A DNA stretch of 52,875 bases, taken from the NCBI GenBank assembly GCA_003553445.1, contig PWEK01000058.1:1-52875 (forward strand), in the 5' to 3' direction. Made by a program: the position numbers and the translations under genes. Positions 1-8,239 of this stretch are shown piece after piece. Below the pieces are notes generated by a model, which searched no databases, had not been told where the DNA came from, and saw only the letters and a list, made by a program, of their open reading frames with translations. Within the stretch, counting starts at the first letter, position 1. Every line of letters starts with the position of its first letter. The stretch comes from Elusimicrobiota bacterium. GTDB taxonomy: Bacteria > CG03 > SLGR01.

Positions 1-609
1 AATTGAAAACCCTTTTTTCTTTAATTGGTTTTCCAGGGCTTTTTTTACAGCTTTTTTTGTCTTCAGTATGTTTTTCGGGGTGTGAATCGTAACCCGTTCA
101 GCGTAGCATGTTCCTTCAAGAGGGGAAAGCAGCTCGCATATTTTCACAGGCCATCCGTCTTCCAGGGTTCTTCCTTTCGGGGTAGTGGTTGTTATCTGAT
201 TAAGCAGCGTGGTGGGAGCCATCTGGCCGCCGGTCATTCCGTAGCAGGCGTTGTTTACGAAAAAAACGGTTATATTTTCACCCCTGTTTGCCGCGTGCAG
301 AATTTCATTTCCCCCTATTGCAGCAAGGTCTCCGTCGCCCTGGTACGTTATTACTACCCTATCAGGCATTACTCGCTTTATTCCCGTGGCTACGGCAGGG
401 GGCCTGCCGTGAGCAGCTTCTGCTGTGTCAAAATTCCAGTAAAAGTAACCGAATACCGCGCATCCGACAGGGGCTATGGCAATTACTTTCTCTCTTATGT
501 TAAGCTCGTCTATTGATTCTGCCATTATCCTGTGTATAATTCCGTGCCCGCATCCCGGGCAGTAGTGGTTGCAGGAATCTTTCAGGCTTTCAGGTCTCTG
601 AAAATTCAT
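1..609 (-). CDS. 2-oxoacid:ferredoxin oxidoreductase, beta (thiamine-pyrophosphate) subunit, partial
   Basis: This is the TPP-binding subunit of a 2-oxoacid:ferredoxin oxidoreductase, which oxidatively decarboxylates 2-oxoacids to acyl-CoA and reduces ferredoxin in the cytoplasm. The reverse strand is open from an ATG at 607-609 to the window edge, so the C-terminus is missing (203 codons present). Near the N-terminus it reads HYCPGCGHG, the cluster/TPP-side signature of KorB/VorA-type subunits. Further in are the diphosphate-binding GDGD motif and a downstream [11 protein letters not shown] segment. The start overlaps the stop of the alpha-subunit gene by 4 nt (ATGA), which indicates translational coupling. 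A gamma subunit would be expected just beyond the edge. Substrate (branched-chain oxoacid or 2-oxoglutarate) cannot be decided from this fragment. Confidence 0.93.
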   Translation of the reverse strand, partial: MNFQRPESLKDSCNHYCPGCGHGIIHRIMAESIDELNIREKVIAIAPVGCAVFGYFYWNFDTAEAAHGRPPAVATGIKRVMPDRVVITYQGDGDLAAIGGNEILHAANRGENITVFFVNNACYGMTGGQMAPTTLLNQITTTTPKGRTLEDGWPVKICELLSPLEGTCYAERVTIHTPKNILKTKKAVKKALENQLKKKGFSI

Positions 610-1655
610 CCTATCATCTCCCGGGCTTTTTCCTCTATTCTGGAAACCTCGGGAAGGCCCCCCGCCGGTCTTCCGTAGAATTCAACCGCGGTGTTACTTT
701 CACATGCCAGGCGGACATCATCAATCATCTGCCCCATTGACATTTCAACAACAAGAAATTTTGCTTTATTTGAAAGTTCCATAAGCCTCTCCGAAGGAAA
801 AGGCCAGGCAGTTTTCAGGCGGAAACACCCTGTTTTCAATCCCTGTTCTCTTGCTTTCTGATGAACATCGCGCACTATTCTGGCGCTTGTGCCGTATGCT
901 ATCATTATAAGTTCTGCATCTTCTGTGTCTGTTTCCTCCCATTGCGCAGAGTTTTTTAATTCTTCATATTTGTTCCATAGGTGGTAGTTATGCTCTTCCA
1001 GCCCTCCCTCGTTCATTATAAGGGACCTTATAAACCTGGGGTTTCTGTTTCTGCATCCGGTCAGGTTCCATCCCAGGTCCGGATTTGTTTCCCCTGTTGC
1101 TTCAGGCGTTTCCGGGATTTCTGCAGGTTCCATCATCTGCCCCAGCACCCCGTCTGTCAGGATAATTACGGGAATTCTGTGTTTTAATGTTATGTCAAAA
1201 GCATCCCTTGTCATTTCATATAATTCCTGGACTGTGGCAGGGGTATATGTGATAAGCCGGTAATCGCCGTGACCTCCGCCTTTTACCGTTTGATTGTAAT
1301 CTCCCTGGGCTCCTGAGATATTTCCAAGTCCGGGTCCGCCTCGTTGAACATTTACAATTACCGCAGGCAATTCACAACCTGCCATATATGATATCCCCTC
1401 CTGCATGAGAGAAATTCCGGGCGAAGATGAGCTGGTCATGGTTTTTTTCCCCGTCAGCGCAGCTCCGAAAACCATATTAATTGCGGCAAGTTCGGATTCC
1501 GCCTGTAAAAAGATACGGCCTTCCTCCCGCATTCTCAGCGACATATATTCGGTAACCTCATTCTGCGGCGTTATGGGGTAGCCGAAATAGGCATCCAGCC
1601 CCCCGGCTATAGCTCCTTCTACAAGGGCAAGATTACCTTTCCAGAGCTTCTTCAT
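606..1655 (-). CDS. vorB: 2-oxoacid:ferredoxin oxidoreductase alpha subunit, VorB type
   Basis: 349 aa, the normal length for the family annotated as 3-methyl-2-oxobutanoate (2-ketoisovalerate) dehydrogenase subunit VorB. It begins with the family pattern of a KGN..A..A.. segment followed by [17 protein letters not shown], the pyrimidine-binding domain that contacts TPP in the beta subunit. The middle has [12 protein letters not shown] and [10 protein letters not shown], also typical. The C-terminal third is the transketolase-C-like domain. It sits between the small ferredoxin subunit (23-nt overlap) and the beta subunit (4-nt overlap) in the order delta-alpha-beta. VorB-like alpha subunits also occur in 2-oxoglutarate enzymes, so the exact substrate is inferred from family resemblance and from the neighbouring fabH. 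Confidence 0.92.
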   Translation of the reverse strand: MKKLWKGNLALVEGAIAGGLDAYFGYPITPQNEVTEYMSLRMREEGRIFLQAESELAAINMVFGAALTGKKTMTSSSSPGISLMQEGISYMAGCELPAVIVNVQRGGPGLGNISGAQGDYNQTVKGGGHGDYRLITYTPATVQELYEMTRDAFDITLKHRIPVIILTDGVLGQMMEPAEIPETPEATGETNPDLGWNLTGCRNRNPRFIRSLIMNEGGLEEHNYHLWNKYEELKNSAQWEETDTEDAELIMIAYGTSARIVRDVHQKAREQGLKTGCFRLKTAWPFPSERLMELSNKAKFLVVEMSMGQMIDDVRLACESNTAVEFYGRPAGGLPEVSRIEEKAREMIG

Positions 1656-1854
1656 TTTCCTTGACCTGTATTGCAGCCTCGGGACATACCGTATAACATA
1701 TTCCGCAGAAACTGCAATCTCCTTTCCATTTTACGGGATGATAGCCGCGGTCATTGAAGGCTTTACTGTACCTGAGCGCTTTGTCCGGGCAGAATTTTCT
1801 GCAGTAACCGCACTCCTTGCAGTATGTTTTATTTATTATGACTTTTTTTACCAT
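1633..1854 (-). CDS. 2x[4Fe-4S] ferredoxin-type delta subunit of the 2-oxoacid oxidoreductase
   Basis: 73 aa small electron-transfer subunit. It carries two CxxCxxCxxxC clusters: Cys12/15/18/22 and Cys47/50/53/57, each last Cys followed by Pro, as in bacterial 2[4Fe-4S] ferredoxins. I chose the ATG at 1852-1854 rather than the one 21 nt upstream because an AGGGATAG stretch lies at ribosome-binding distance from it and the protein then starts MVKKVIINK, right before the first cluster. It overlaps the end of fabH by 7 nt and the alpha gene by 23 nt, so the four genes form one transcript. It passes electrons from the TPP site to soluble ferredoxin. Confidence 0.88.
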   Translation of the reverse strand: MVKKVIINKTYCKECGYCRKFCPDKALRYSKAFNDRGYHPVKWKGDCSFCGICYTVCPEAAIQVKENEEALER

Positions 1855-2825
1855 GTGAGAGCTATCCCTGCCCATGTTAGGCCGCCGCCGAAACTTACCA
1901 GCACAACTTTATCTCCTTCTTTTAGGCCGCCGCTGCTCTCCAGTTCCCCCAGTGAGATGGCTATACTTGCAGCGCTGGTGTTTCCGGTTTTATCCAGGTT
2001 GACGAAAATTTGTTCATCTTTTAAGCTCAGCCGTTTTTCGATTGCGTTGATTATGCGCATGTTTGCCTGGTGGGGGATAAGGGCCTTTATATCTTCAGGT
2101 TTAAATGCGGCGTCTTTAATAACATGTTTTGCTGCTTTTATCATGCTTTTAACCGCCACTTTAAAAATTTCGTTGCCCTTCATTTTCAAGTAATGCTGCC
2201 TTTTTTCTATTGTTTCCGGTGATGCGGGCATCCTTGAGCCCCCTGCCGGAACCATCAGTAGATCGCCGAAAGCGCCGTCGCTTTTAAGGTATGTTGACTG
2301 TATTCCGTTGCCGCTTTCATCTTTTTTTAAAATCGCCGCTCCGGCCCCGTCTCCGAACAGAACGCATGTAGAGCGGTCTTTCCAGTCAGTTATGGAGGAG
2401 AGTTTCTCCGGCGCCACAACCAGGACCGTATCCGCCTTTCCGCTCAGCAGCATTGACTCTGCTGTATTTAAGGCAAAGAGAAACCCCGAGCATGCAGCAG
2501 ATAAATCAAAGGCATAAGCGTCTTTTATTCTTAAGTTATGTTGAATAAGGCAGGCAGTTGAGGGAAAAAAGTGATCGGGAGTTATTGTCGAGCAGATAAC
2601 CGCATCTATTTCATTTGCCTTAATTCCGGCGTTTTCAATTGCCATTTGCGATGCTCTTGTGCCCATATCGGAGGAAGCCTCTTCTTCAGAGGCAATACGC
2701 CTCTCCGTTATACCCGTTCTTTTAGTTATCCACTCATCTGTTGTATCGACCATTTTTTCAAGGTCTTTATTAGTAAGTATTCTTTCCGGCAGGAAATAAC
2801 CGGTCGATATTATTCGCGCTTTCAT
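1848..2825 (-). CDS. fabH: beta-ketoacyl-ACP synthase III (KASIII)
   Basis: 325 aa, full length. KASIII condenses an acyl-CoA primer with malonyl-ACP to begin fatty-acid synthesis. The catalytic triad is visible: Cys112 in SAACSGF, His252 in PHQANMRI and Asn282 in GNTSAAS. The N-terminal TTDEWITKRTGI block is diagnostic of FabH. It is the first gene of the unit and the oxidoreductase genes follow with overlaps. AAGGAG precedes the ATG with a 9-nt spacer. Because the next genes would make branched or straight acyl-CoAs from 2-oxoacids, this FabH may use branched-chain primers; that is inference from context. Confidence 0.95.
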   Translation of the reverse strand: MKARIISTGYFLPERILTNKDLEKMVDTTDEWITKRTGITERRIASEEEASSDMGTRASQMAIENAGIKANEIDAVICSTITPDHFFPSTACLIQHNLRIKDAYAFDLSAACSGFLFALNTAESMLLSGKADTVLVVAPEKLSSITDWKDRSTCVLFGDGAGAAILKKDESGNGIQSTYLKSDGAFGDLLMVPAGGSRMPASPETIEKRQHYLKMKGNEIFKVAVKSMIKAAKHVIKDAAFKPEDIKALIPHQANMRIINAIEKRLSLKDEQIFVNLDKTGNTSAASIAISLGELESSGGLKEGDKVVLVSFGGGLTWAGIALTW

Positions 2826-2859
2826 TTATAAATGCTCCTTAATTAACATAATCAGTTTT

Positions 2860-2887
2860 ATTATAGTATTTTGCGATTTATTGTAAA
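2860..2887 (-). promoter_or_regulatory. putative sigma-70 promoter of the fabH-vor operon
   Basis: On the minus strand a -35 box TTTACA (2882-2887) and a perfect -10 box TATAAT (2860-2865) are separated by 16 nt, about 35 nt upstream of the fabH start. A 10-bp palindrome GGAATATTCC lies just upstream at 2896-2905. Confidence 0.55.
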
Positions 2888-2975
2888 GTTGTATTGGAAT
2901 ATTCCGATTTTTTGAATCTTTCCGTCTAAATTCTCAATTTAACCGGCTATCGCTCGCAAATTTTTTCAAGCCTCT

Positions 2976-3608
2976 TTATAGTTTCTGCATCACGCATCGG
3001 TTTTTATTGTTGTTATAGATTATTTTTAATCCGAATTTTTTTGCTAACACGGAGAGAGTCACCGGAGAATAAAAACTTATATGAGTAGAGTCTCTTCTGT
3101 ACCACCAGTTGTCAAATTCGGAAAGGCAATCAGGGTGAAAGAGGGTGCTCAAAGCCAGGTACCCGTTTTTTCTTATTTTTCCCGAAATTTTCTTGAAAGC
3201 GGATAAAGGACAGGCAAGGTGTTCAATGACCTCAACTGCCGTTACAAGACTGTAGGTTTCTAAAGTATCTTTCGGGTAAAAGCATTTGTCGTATACTTTT
3301 GTGGGTATGCCTTTTTTACTCAGGAGATTAGCCATAACAGGTTCCGGGCCGCAGCCGAAGTCAAGCGCATTTTTTATGTTTTTCCTGTATGGAAGCACGC
3401 ACTCATCGATAAAAGAAATCAGGTGTCTGATGTATCCTTTATTTTCAGGGGAGTTGTTATGCAGCCTGTATCTTTTCTTTTCATCTGCGAAGCCTGGGCG
3501 CTTTGATTCTTCTATGAAGATAAACTCGCATTTACCGCAGAGAAAATAGTCATTATTTATTTTTACAGCAGTGCTGCTGCAGATTTTACATTTTCGGTTT
3601 TTTTCTAT
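2976..3608 (-). CDS. class I SAM-dependent methyltransferase with N-terminal zinc ribbon; apparent ATA start
   Basis: From the first ordinary start codon (GTG at 3396-3398) only 140 aa are encoded, yet the open frame continues 70 codons upstream and clearly encodes family sequence. That upstream part holds a zinc ribbon C7-x2-C10 and C24-x2-C27, then a RYRLHNNSPENKGYIRHLI block that in this family precedes the SAM fold. The SAM-binding motif I is LDFGCGPEP, followed by the acidic YDKCFYP region and EVIEHL, and a W-YRRDSTHISFYSP stretch near the end. No ATG, GTG or TTG exists in the extension. An ATA at 3606-3608 overlaps the TAG of the upstream gene (ATAG) and is proposed as a coupled start. 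The alternatives are a start-codon mutation or a consensus error. Methyl acceptor unknown. Confidence 0.75.
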   Translation of the reverse strand: MEKNRKCKICSSTAVKINNDYFLCGKCEFIFIEESKRPGFADEKKRYRLHNNSPENKGYIRHLISFIDECVLPYRKNIKNALDFGCGPEPVMANLLSKKGIPTKVYDKCFYPKDTLETYSLVTAVEVIEHLACPLSAFKKISGKIRKNGYLALSTLFHPDCLSEFDNWWYRRDSTHISFYSPVTLSVLAKKFGLKIIYNNNKNRCVMQKL

Positions 3609-3847
3609 TTTTCCAGGGCTTTAAGTATCTTGTCTTTCTTCTTCAGTATTTCTTTAAAATCCTCAGCGGTAATCCCAACTATTTTACCGGTTCTTACCTC
3701 CCCATCCATGGTTGTCCAGAAAGATCTGTTTTCAAGCTTCGGTGTTCCGTTATTCCAGCAGACAACACGGAGCGAGACTTTTCCGCCCCGGCCGTTTTCC
3801 TGTTTCGCTACTTCCAGCTTCACGTCTTCTTTTACTTCTCGTGCCAT
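3605..3847 (-). CDS. PC4/YdbC-like single-stranded nucleic-acid-binding protein (putative)
   Basis: 80 aa from the ATG at 3845-3847, which has a strong AAGGAGG with 5-nt spacing; a further ATG 27 nt upstream has no such site. The pattern of a basic N-terminus, SLRVVCWNNGTPKLENRSFW, and a later GKIVGITAEDFKEIL resembles the bacterial YdbC/PC4 (p15 coactivator-like) fold: beta strands ending in a G-x-I-x-L-T-x-E-E/D-F helix start. These proteins bind single-stranded DNA or RNA as dimers. The resemblance is by pattern only, so treat as tentative. The gene is followed with a 4-nt overlap by the methyltransferase. Confidence 0.55.
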   Translation of the reverse strand: MAREVKEDVKLEVAKQENGRGGKVSLRVVCWNNGTPKLENRSFWTTMDGEVRTGKIVGITAEDFKEILKKKDKILKALEK

Positions 3848-4019
3848 AAATCCTCCTTTTTCATGATTATGCAATAATTGCCTTTCTAATGCTTTTAAAC
3901 AATATTAAGCAACATTATTAAAAATTTCAACCTATGCATTTTTATTATACTTAGTCGGCTATTTTACAGGTTTCCAGAAAGCATTGATTTTTACGGGGTT
4001 AAGATGTTAGCATTGTACT

Positions 4020-5531
4020 ATGAGTAAAATAAAGACACTGTCGGGAGAAAGTGTTGATTATAATAGAAAAAGAGGCGCGGAGATTTACAGGAGAAGCCTA
4101 ATCGTTCTTCTTCAGGCATCGGCAAAGGAGCTATATCCCCATGTAAGAATTAAAATAGGGCAGACACTCATGCACGGTTATTATTTTGAAGAAGAAAATG
4201 GAGCCGACCTTCCGGAACATTTCTTAAGCAGGGTGGGAGAAAGAATGAAAAAAATGGTTAAAGGCAGAGAGCCCTTTAATTGTAATATGGTATCAAAAAA
4301 AGAGGCCCTTAATATGTTCACCCGGGCAGAAAGAAGGGATAAAATCAGGGCGGTTTCATTCTTTGCTCACAAAAAGATAAGCATGGTATATCTTAAAAAA
4401 TACTTTGATTTTATTCTAGCCGAACCCGTAAAGGATGCAGGCGAGCTTAAGGTATTCAAACTCATTCCCTATAAAAAAGGTTTTGTTATGCAGTACCCTG
4501 TCAGAAACGGAGACCTCACCCTGCCTGAAGAAACAGACAGACAGGAGAAACTTTACAGGGTCTATGTTGAGACAAGAAACTGGGACAATATTATAGGCGT
4601 AAGCAGGGTTCCGGATTTAAATAAAGCGGTCAGGGAGAGTAATATTTCTACAATTATGAAGGTCCAGGAGGCTTTTCATGAGAAAAAAATAGCGATGATT
4701 GCGGATATGATAAAGGAGGCATACCCGCAGAAGAAGATAGTATTTGTTTCCGGGCCTTCGGCTTCGGGGAAAACGACTTTTATAAAAAGGCTGGGTATTC
4801 AGCTCAGGGTAAACGGGCTGGACCCGGTTGAGATTTCTCTGGATGATTATTTTGTTCCGAGGGATAAAACCCCCTTAACACCCGACGGGGAAAGAGATTA
4901 TGAGTGTCTTGAGGCGCTGGATGTGAAATTCCTCTGCGGGCAGTTAAAGCACCTTATGAAAGGCGGGGAAATTATACTGCCGAAATACAATTTTAAGACA
5001 GGGAAAAGAGAGAAAACGGATAAAAGGCTGAAGCTTTCAGATAATTCGGTAGTTACTGTTGAAGGGATTCATGCCATGAACCCGGCGGTTTCGGAGGGAA
5101 TAGAAAGTAAAAAGAAATTCGGAATTTTCGTAAGCGCCCTGACGCAGCTGTGCATTGACAATGACAGCAGGATATTCACCTCTGATTCCAGGCTGATGAG
5201 AAGGATAATAAGGGATTCGCTTTTCAGGGGATATAATGCGGAAAAATCACTAAAGCAGTTTCCGAAAGTTCAGGAGGGAGAAAAAAAATATGTTTTTCCT
5301 TACCAGGACAAGGCCGATGTTTTTTTCAATTCATCACTTACATATGAACAGGCGGTCCTAAAGCCCTTCCTTCTTCCCAGGCTGGAGGGGCTCAAAAAAG
5401 GGACGATGGAATATTACGAAGCCCGAAGACTCCTGAACTACCTTGATTTTTTCCTTCCTGTAGGCCCTCAGCAGGTTCCCCATACTTCAATAATAAGGGA
5501 GTTTATCGGGGAAAGCGGCTTCAATTACTGA
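4020..5531 (+). CDS. nucleoside kinase (ThrRS-like N-terminal domain fused to uridine kinase/PRK domain)
   Basis: 503 aa, matching the two-part bacterial nucleoside kinase family. The N-terminal half resembles the editing/second additional domain of threonyl-tRNA synthetase, with an LMHGYYFEEE segment equivalent to its GFYYDF. The C-terminal half is a P-loop kinase of the phosphoribulokinase/uridine kinase type: Walker A GPSASGKT at residues 245-252, an SLDDYFVPRD acceptor-site segment, and PKYNF. It would phosphorylate a ribonucleoside with ATP or GTP in the cytoplasm. I see no good Shine-Dalgarno sequence before the ATG. It is monocistronic, in its own orientation between the PC4-like gene and the FecR gene. 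Confidence 0.88.
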   Translation: MSKIKTLSGESVDYNRKRGAEIYRRSLIVLLQASAKELYPHVRIKIGQTLMHGYYFEEENGADLPEHFLSRVGERMKKMVKGREPFNCNMVSKKEALNMFTRAERRDKIRAVSFFAHKKISMVYLKKYFDFILAEPVKDAGELKVFKLIPYKKGFVMQYPVRNGDLTLPEETDRQEKLYRVYVETRNWDNIIGVSRVPDLNKAVRESNISTIMKVQEAFHEKKIAMIADMIKEAYPQKKIVFVSGPSASGKTTFIKRLGIQLRVNGLDPVEISLDDYFVPRDKTPLTPDGERDYECLEALDVKFLCGQLKHLMKGGEIILPKYNFKTGKREKTDKRLKLSDNSVVTVEGIHAMNPAVSEGIESKKKFGIFVSALTQLCIDNDSRIFTSDSRLMRRIIRDSLFRGYNAEKSLKQFPKVQEGEKKYVFPYQDKADVFFNSSLTYEQAVLKPFLLPRLEGLKKGTMEYYEARRLLNYLDFFLPVGPQQVPHTSIIREFIGESGFNY

Positions 5532-5677
5532 GGCGCTGGAAGTTCCCCGGAAAAAGCCGGAAATTAGGAAAAGAACTTGCAAACAGGGGCGGGGATATTG
5601 TAAAATTCAACTAAATGATTAGTGGAATATAGATTCAAACTGTGTTAATATTAATTGTGGGGGGGGAGGAGATAAAT

Positions 5678-7429
5678 ATGAAAAAGACATATTCACTATT
5701 AAAACACGCAGCAGTATTACTGCTGTTTTTCTTTTTAGGGTATTCTCAGGCCTCCGCCTACGCCTATGCGGAGGCCGGAGATTATGAGGGAGAGGTATCA
5801 TTGCTTCCGGAGGATGCGGAAGAATGGTCGGCAATTGAATCAGGGCTCGAATTGTCTGAAGGAGATAAAATCCAAACCGGGGAGGACTCCCGGGTTGAAC
5901 TCAGTTTTAGCATCGGACATGAAATCCGCCTTGAGGCCGAAAGTCTCATGGAAATAACCGGCCTGGGCAAGAGTACCGGGATGGAACTTTTTATCGGAGA
6001 ACTTTTTTCTTCAGTGGAAAAGCTTGAGGCGGACGGAAAGTACCAGGTAAAAACGCCTCACTCGATTGTTTCTGTGAGAGGAACCGAATTTACTGTTATA
6101 GTGACCGAAGACCCTGATGAAACAATTGTCAAGGTAGATGAGGGGGAGGTCGAGGTGGAAGAGATTAAAAACGGAGAGAAAGTGGTTGTACCCGCCGGAT
6201 ATTTTTCAACTATTAAAGAGGGGGCCGCTCCTTCTGCGCCCAGAGAGCTTTCAGAGCTTGGAAGAAGGGAAGATGTTGACGACACCGATGACATGGCCAA
6301 AAAGGATGATGATGCTGATAAAACTGATGAAGAAGAAACAGATGAGGTTTCTGAAGCTGATATTCCGGATGATGAAGATATAGCTGAAGTTTTTGAAGAA
6401 GAGGTCACCGAAGATGCGGATCTCGAGGACGTTGTTACAGAAATATCCCGAGAACTCCGCGATGAGATAAGGAGCGCCATAGATGAGATAAATGTGGAGG
6501 TCGGAGATGCCCAGGATACAATAGATGAAAAAAGAGAGACCGATGTTTCCACCGGAAGGTCTATGAAAGACAGGTGGGGAAACCTGGTCAGGGTGGAGCA
6601 GCACCTAATGAGGCCGGACAGTAAAACCTTCCAGTTTGTAAATATAACTAAACGCGACAACTATAAGTACAGGGGCAGGATGGGGGGGGATGATACAGGA
6701 TCCAGGATGGACACATTTCAGACAAAAATAGGCTTCAATATGGATATCCCGGAAAAAATATCAGGCTGGATAAACTTCATAAGCGACCTGGAAGACAGTG
6801 ATAAGGATTTCCACCCGGAGTTTCTGGATCTGAGACTCTCAAATAATTCCGATGAAATAAGGGTTTTCAGCGACAAATGGCTGGGTGAGGATGAGGGTCT
6901 CGAGGAGCCCACTGTTACCTTTGAGAGCGGACTGTATGACGGGCTTTGGACAGTAGATACCGATCCTCCGGATGAGTTCTGCGAGGGCTCGCCTATAGGC
7001 CAGGAGCCTCATGAAGACAGCATTCAGATATGGGGGATTTCGCCCAAAATAAGGCTTGAGCATGATGGAGACGAAGGCCCGATAGAAGATATGCGTATCG
7101 GAATGGAGGGCTGGCTCATTGATAACGACGGTAGGGTTGTGGGAAAAAGGACCCTTGAAGACGGGAACCCCTTTGACCTGATGAACAGGATAGCCCTGCA
7201 GTCATCGCTGACGTTCCGTCACGCTTTTGAACCTGATTATATTCTGGATGGCACAGATGTTGAAGAAAATGATAGTAACCGCCAGATAGCCCTTGAAGGG
7301 TTTAATGACGCGCGGAATTTCTTCGAGAAAAATTTTGACAATATACTTACACCGGATATTGTCTACAACGTTCTGGAAGAGCTGGCAAGTGATATCGATT
7401 TCGACTCGCTTGAGGATGATAAAGAATAG
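5678..7429 (+). CDS. secreted FecR-domain protein with acidic linker
   Basis: 583 aa from the ATG at 5678, chosen because a long G-rich GGGGAGGAG stretch sits just upstream and the protein then begins with a clear signal peptide (Lys-Lys start, hydrophobic core, cleavage around ASA-YA). Residues about 35-170 form a FecR domain: GDKIQTGEDSRVELSF, then VKTPHSIVSVRGTEF and a VDEGEVEV strand. Residues about 185-260 are highly acidic (Asp/Glu-rich) and low complexity. The C-terminal part (about 290-583) has no family I recognise. No sigma factor or TonB receptor is adjacent, so a classical iron-signalling role is unlikely; the domain more likely works as a beta-helical extracytoplasmic module. It is the first of three genes that look co-transcribed. 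Confidence 0.85.
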   Translation: MKKTYSLLKHAAVLLLFFFLGYSQASAYAYAEAGDYEGEVSLLPEDAEEWSAIESGLELSEGDKIQTGEDSRVELSFSIGHEIRLEAESLMEITGLGKSTGMELFIGELFSSVEKLEADGKYQVKTPHSIVSVRGTEFTVIVTEDPDETIVKVDEGEVEVEEIKNGEKVVVPAGYFSTIKEGAAPSAPRELSELGRREDVDDTDDMAKKDDDADKTDEEETDEVSEADIPDDEDIAEVFEEEVTEDADLEDVVTEISRELRDEIRSAIDEINVEVGDAQDTIDEKRETDVSTGRSMKDRWGNLVRVEQHLMRPDSKTFQFVNITKRDNYKYRGRMGGDDTGSRMDTFQTKIGFNMDIPEKISGWINFISDLEDSDKDFHPEFLDLRLSNNSDEIRVFSDKWLGEDEGLEEPTVTFESGLYDGLWTVDTDPPDEFCEGSPIGQEPHEDSIQIWGISPKIRLEHDGDEGPIEDMRIGMEGWLIDNDGRVVGKRTLEDGNPFDLMNRIALQSSLTFRHAFEPDYILDGTDVEENDSNRQIALEGFNDARNFFEKNFDNILTPDIVYNVLEELASDIDFDSLEDDKE

Positions 7430-7469
7430 AAAGGCAAATAGTTTTGGGATATAAAAAAGGAAGATTCTT

Positions 7470-8237
7470 ATGAATATGAAAATTAAAGCAGTTTTGCTCA
7501 TTTTTACGGGAGCGATGTTTTTCGGCGCAGCTTCAGCGGCGGCTGATGTTCCGTCATGGCTGGTTCCGGCAGCTCTCAGGTTTGCAAGCAATCCGGATGA
7601 TTTTTTCTATAACCTTCACCTGGATAATGTTGACTACACCCCTTCCCGGATGGATGATACGGTTTCAGTTAGGACAAATTTTCTGGGCACAACAGTGCCC
7701 CTTACCTGGATGAACCTGAATGCCAAGGTGAAGGTTCTAAACGACAGGAGCCTGACAGACTGGTCGCCCCAGGTGGACATAAGCGCCGCATACGGAAGGA
7801 TAATAATGCTTGATATCATGCCTGCGCTGATGGATGATGACGATGATGATGCTCCGGAACCGTCTATGAACAACTACAGTATCGGGTTAACCCTGAAAAA
7901 GCCGGTTTCGCCTGAAACCTCGCTTTTCGCCGGGTTTCATCATTCGGTAGTGACTTTGAATGTTCAGCTGCCCGGTGATGATGAAGTTGATATATCGGAT
8001 GATGTTTCTCTTGATGAGATAGTTGTATCGCGCAGGGATAATGTCCTGGTGACCGGCATATCAAACAAAACGGGAGAGGACAGGAGAATAAGCGCTTACA
8101 TGGGATACGGCTTTAACTATAATAAGGTTTTTTCCAGGATAGTGTGGCAGAGGCGCCGGCTTGAGATGGGTTTCAACATATACCCTGAGGGTCTGCTTGT
8201 GGTTCATCCGTTTCTGGGATGGCAGTGGAGATTCTAA
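7470..8237 (+). CDS. putative outer-membrane beta-barrel protein
   Basis: 255 aa, no family recognised. It begins with a signal peptide (MNMKIKAVLLIF then a small-residue cleavage region ASAAADV). The body alternates short amphipathic strands and ends GWQWRF, with a C-terminal Phe as in outer-membrane barrels folded by BamA. An acidic DDDDDD loop occurs after about residue 111. AAGGAAG precedes the ATG. It lies 40 nt after the FecR gene, and the next gene begins 2 nt after its stop, so the three probably form one envelope-protein unit. Confidence 0.65.
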   Translation: MNMKIKAVLLIFTGAMFFGAASAAADVPSWLVPAALRFASNPDDFFYNLHLDNVDYTPSRMDDTVSVRTNFLGTTVPLTWMNLNAKVKVLNDRSLTDWSPQVDISAAYGRIIMLDIMPALMDDDDDDAPEPSMNNYSIGLTLKKPVSPETSLFAGFHHSVVTLNVQLPGDDEVDISDDVSLDEIVVSRRDNVLVTGISNKTGEDRRISAYMGYGFNYNKVFSRIVWQRRRLEMGFNIYPEGLLVVHPFLGWQWRF

Positions 8238-8239
8238 AA

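Noticed and set aside
25-516. 163-codon plus-strand frame at the window start
   Set aside because: Antisense to the oxidoreductase beta subunit, which shows CPGCGHG and GDGD on the other strand.
6058-6660. 200-codon open frame on the minus strand, Ser/Thr-rich
   Set aside because: Antisense shadow of the acidic FecR linker; its composition is what the complement of Asp/Glu codons gives, and no family or start signal fits.
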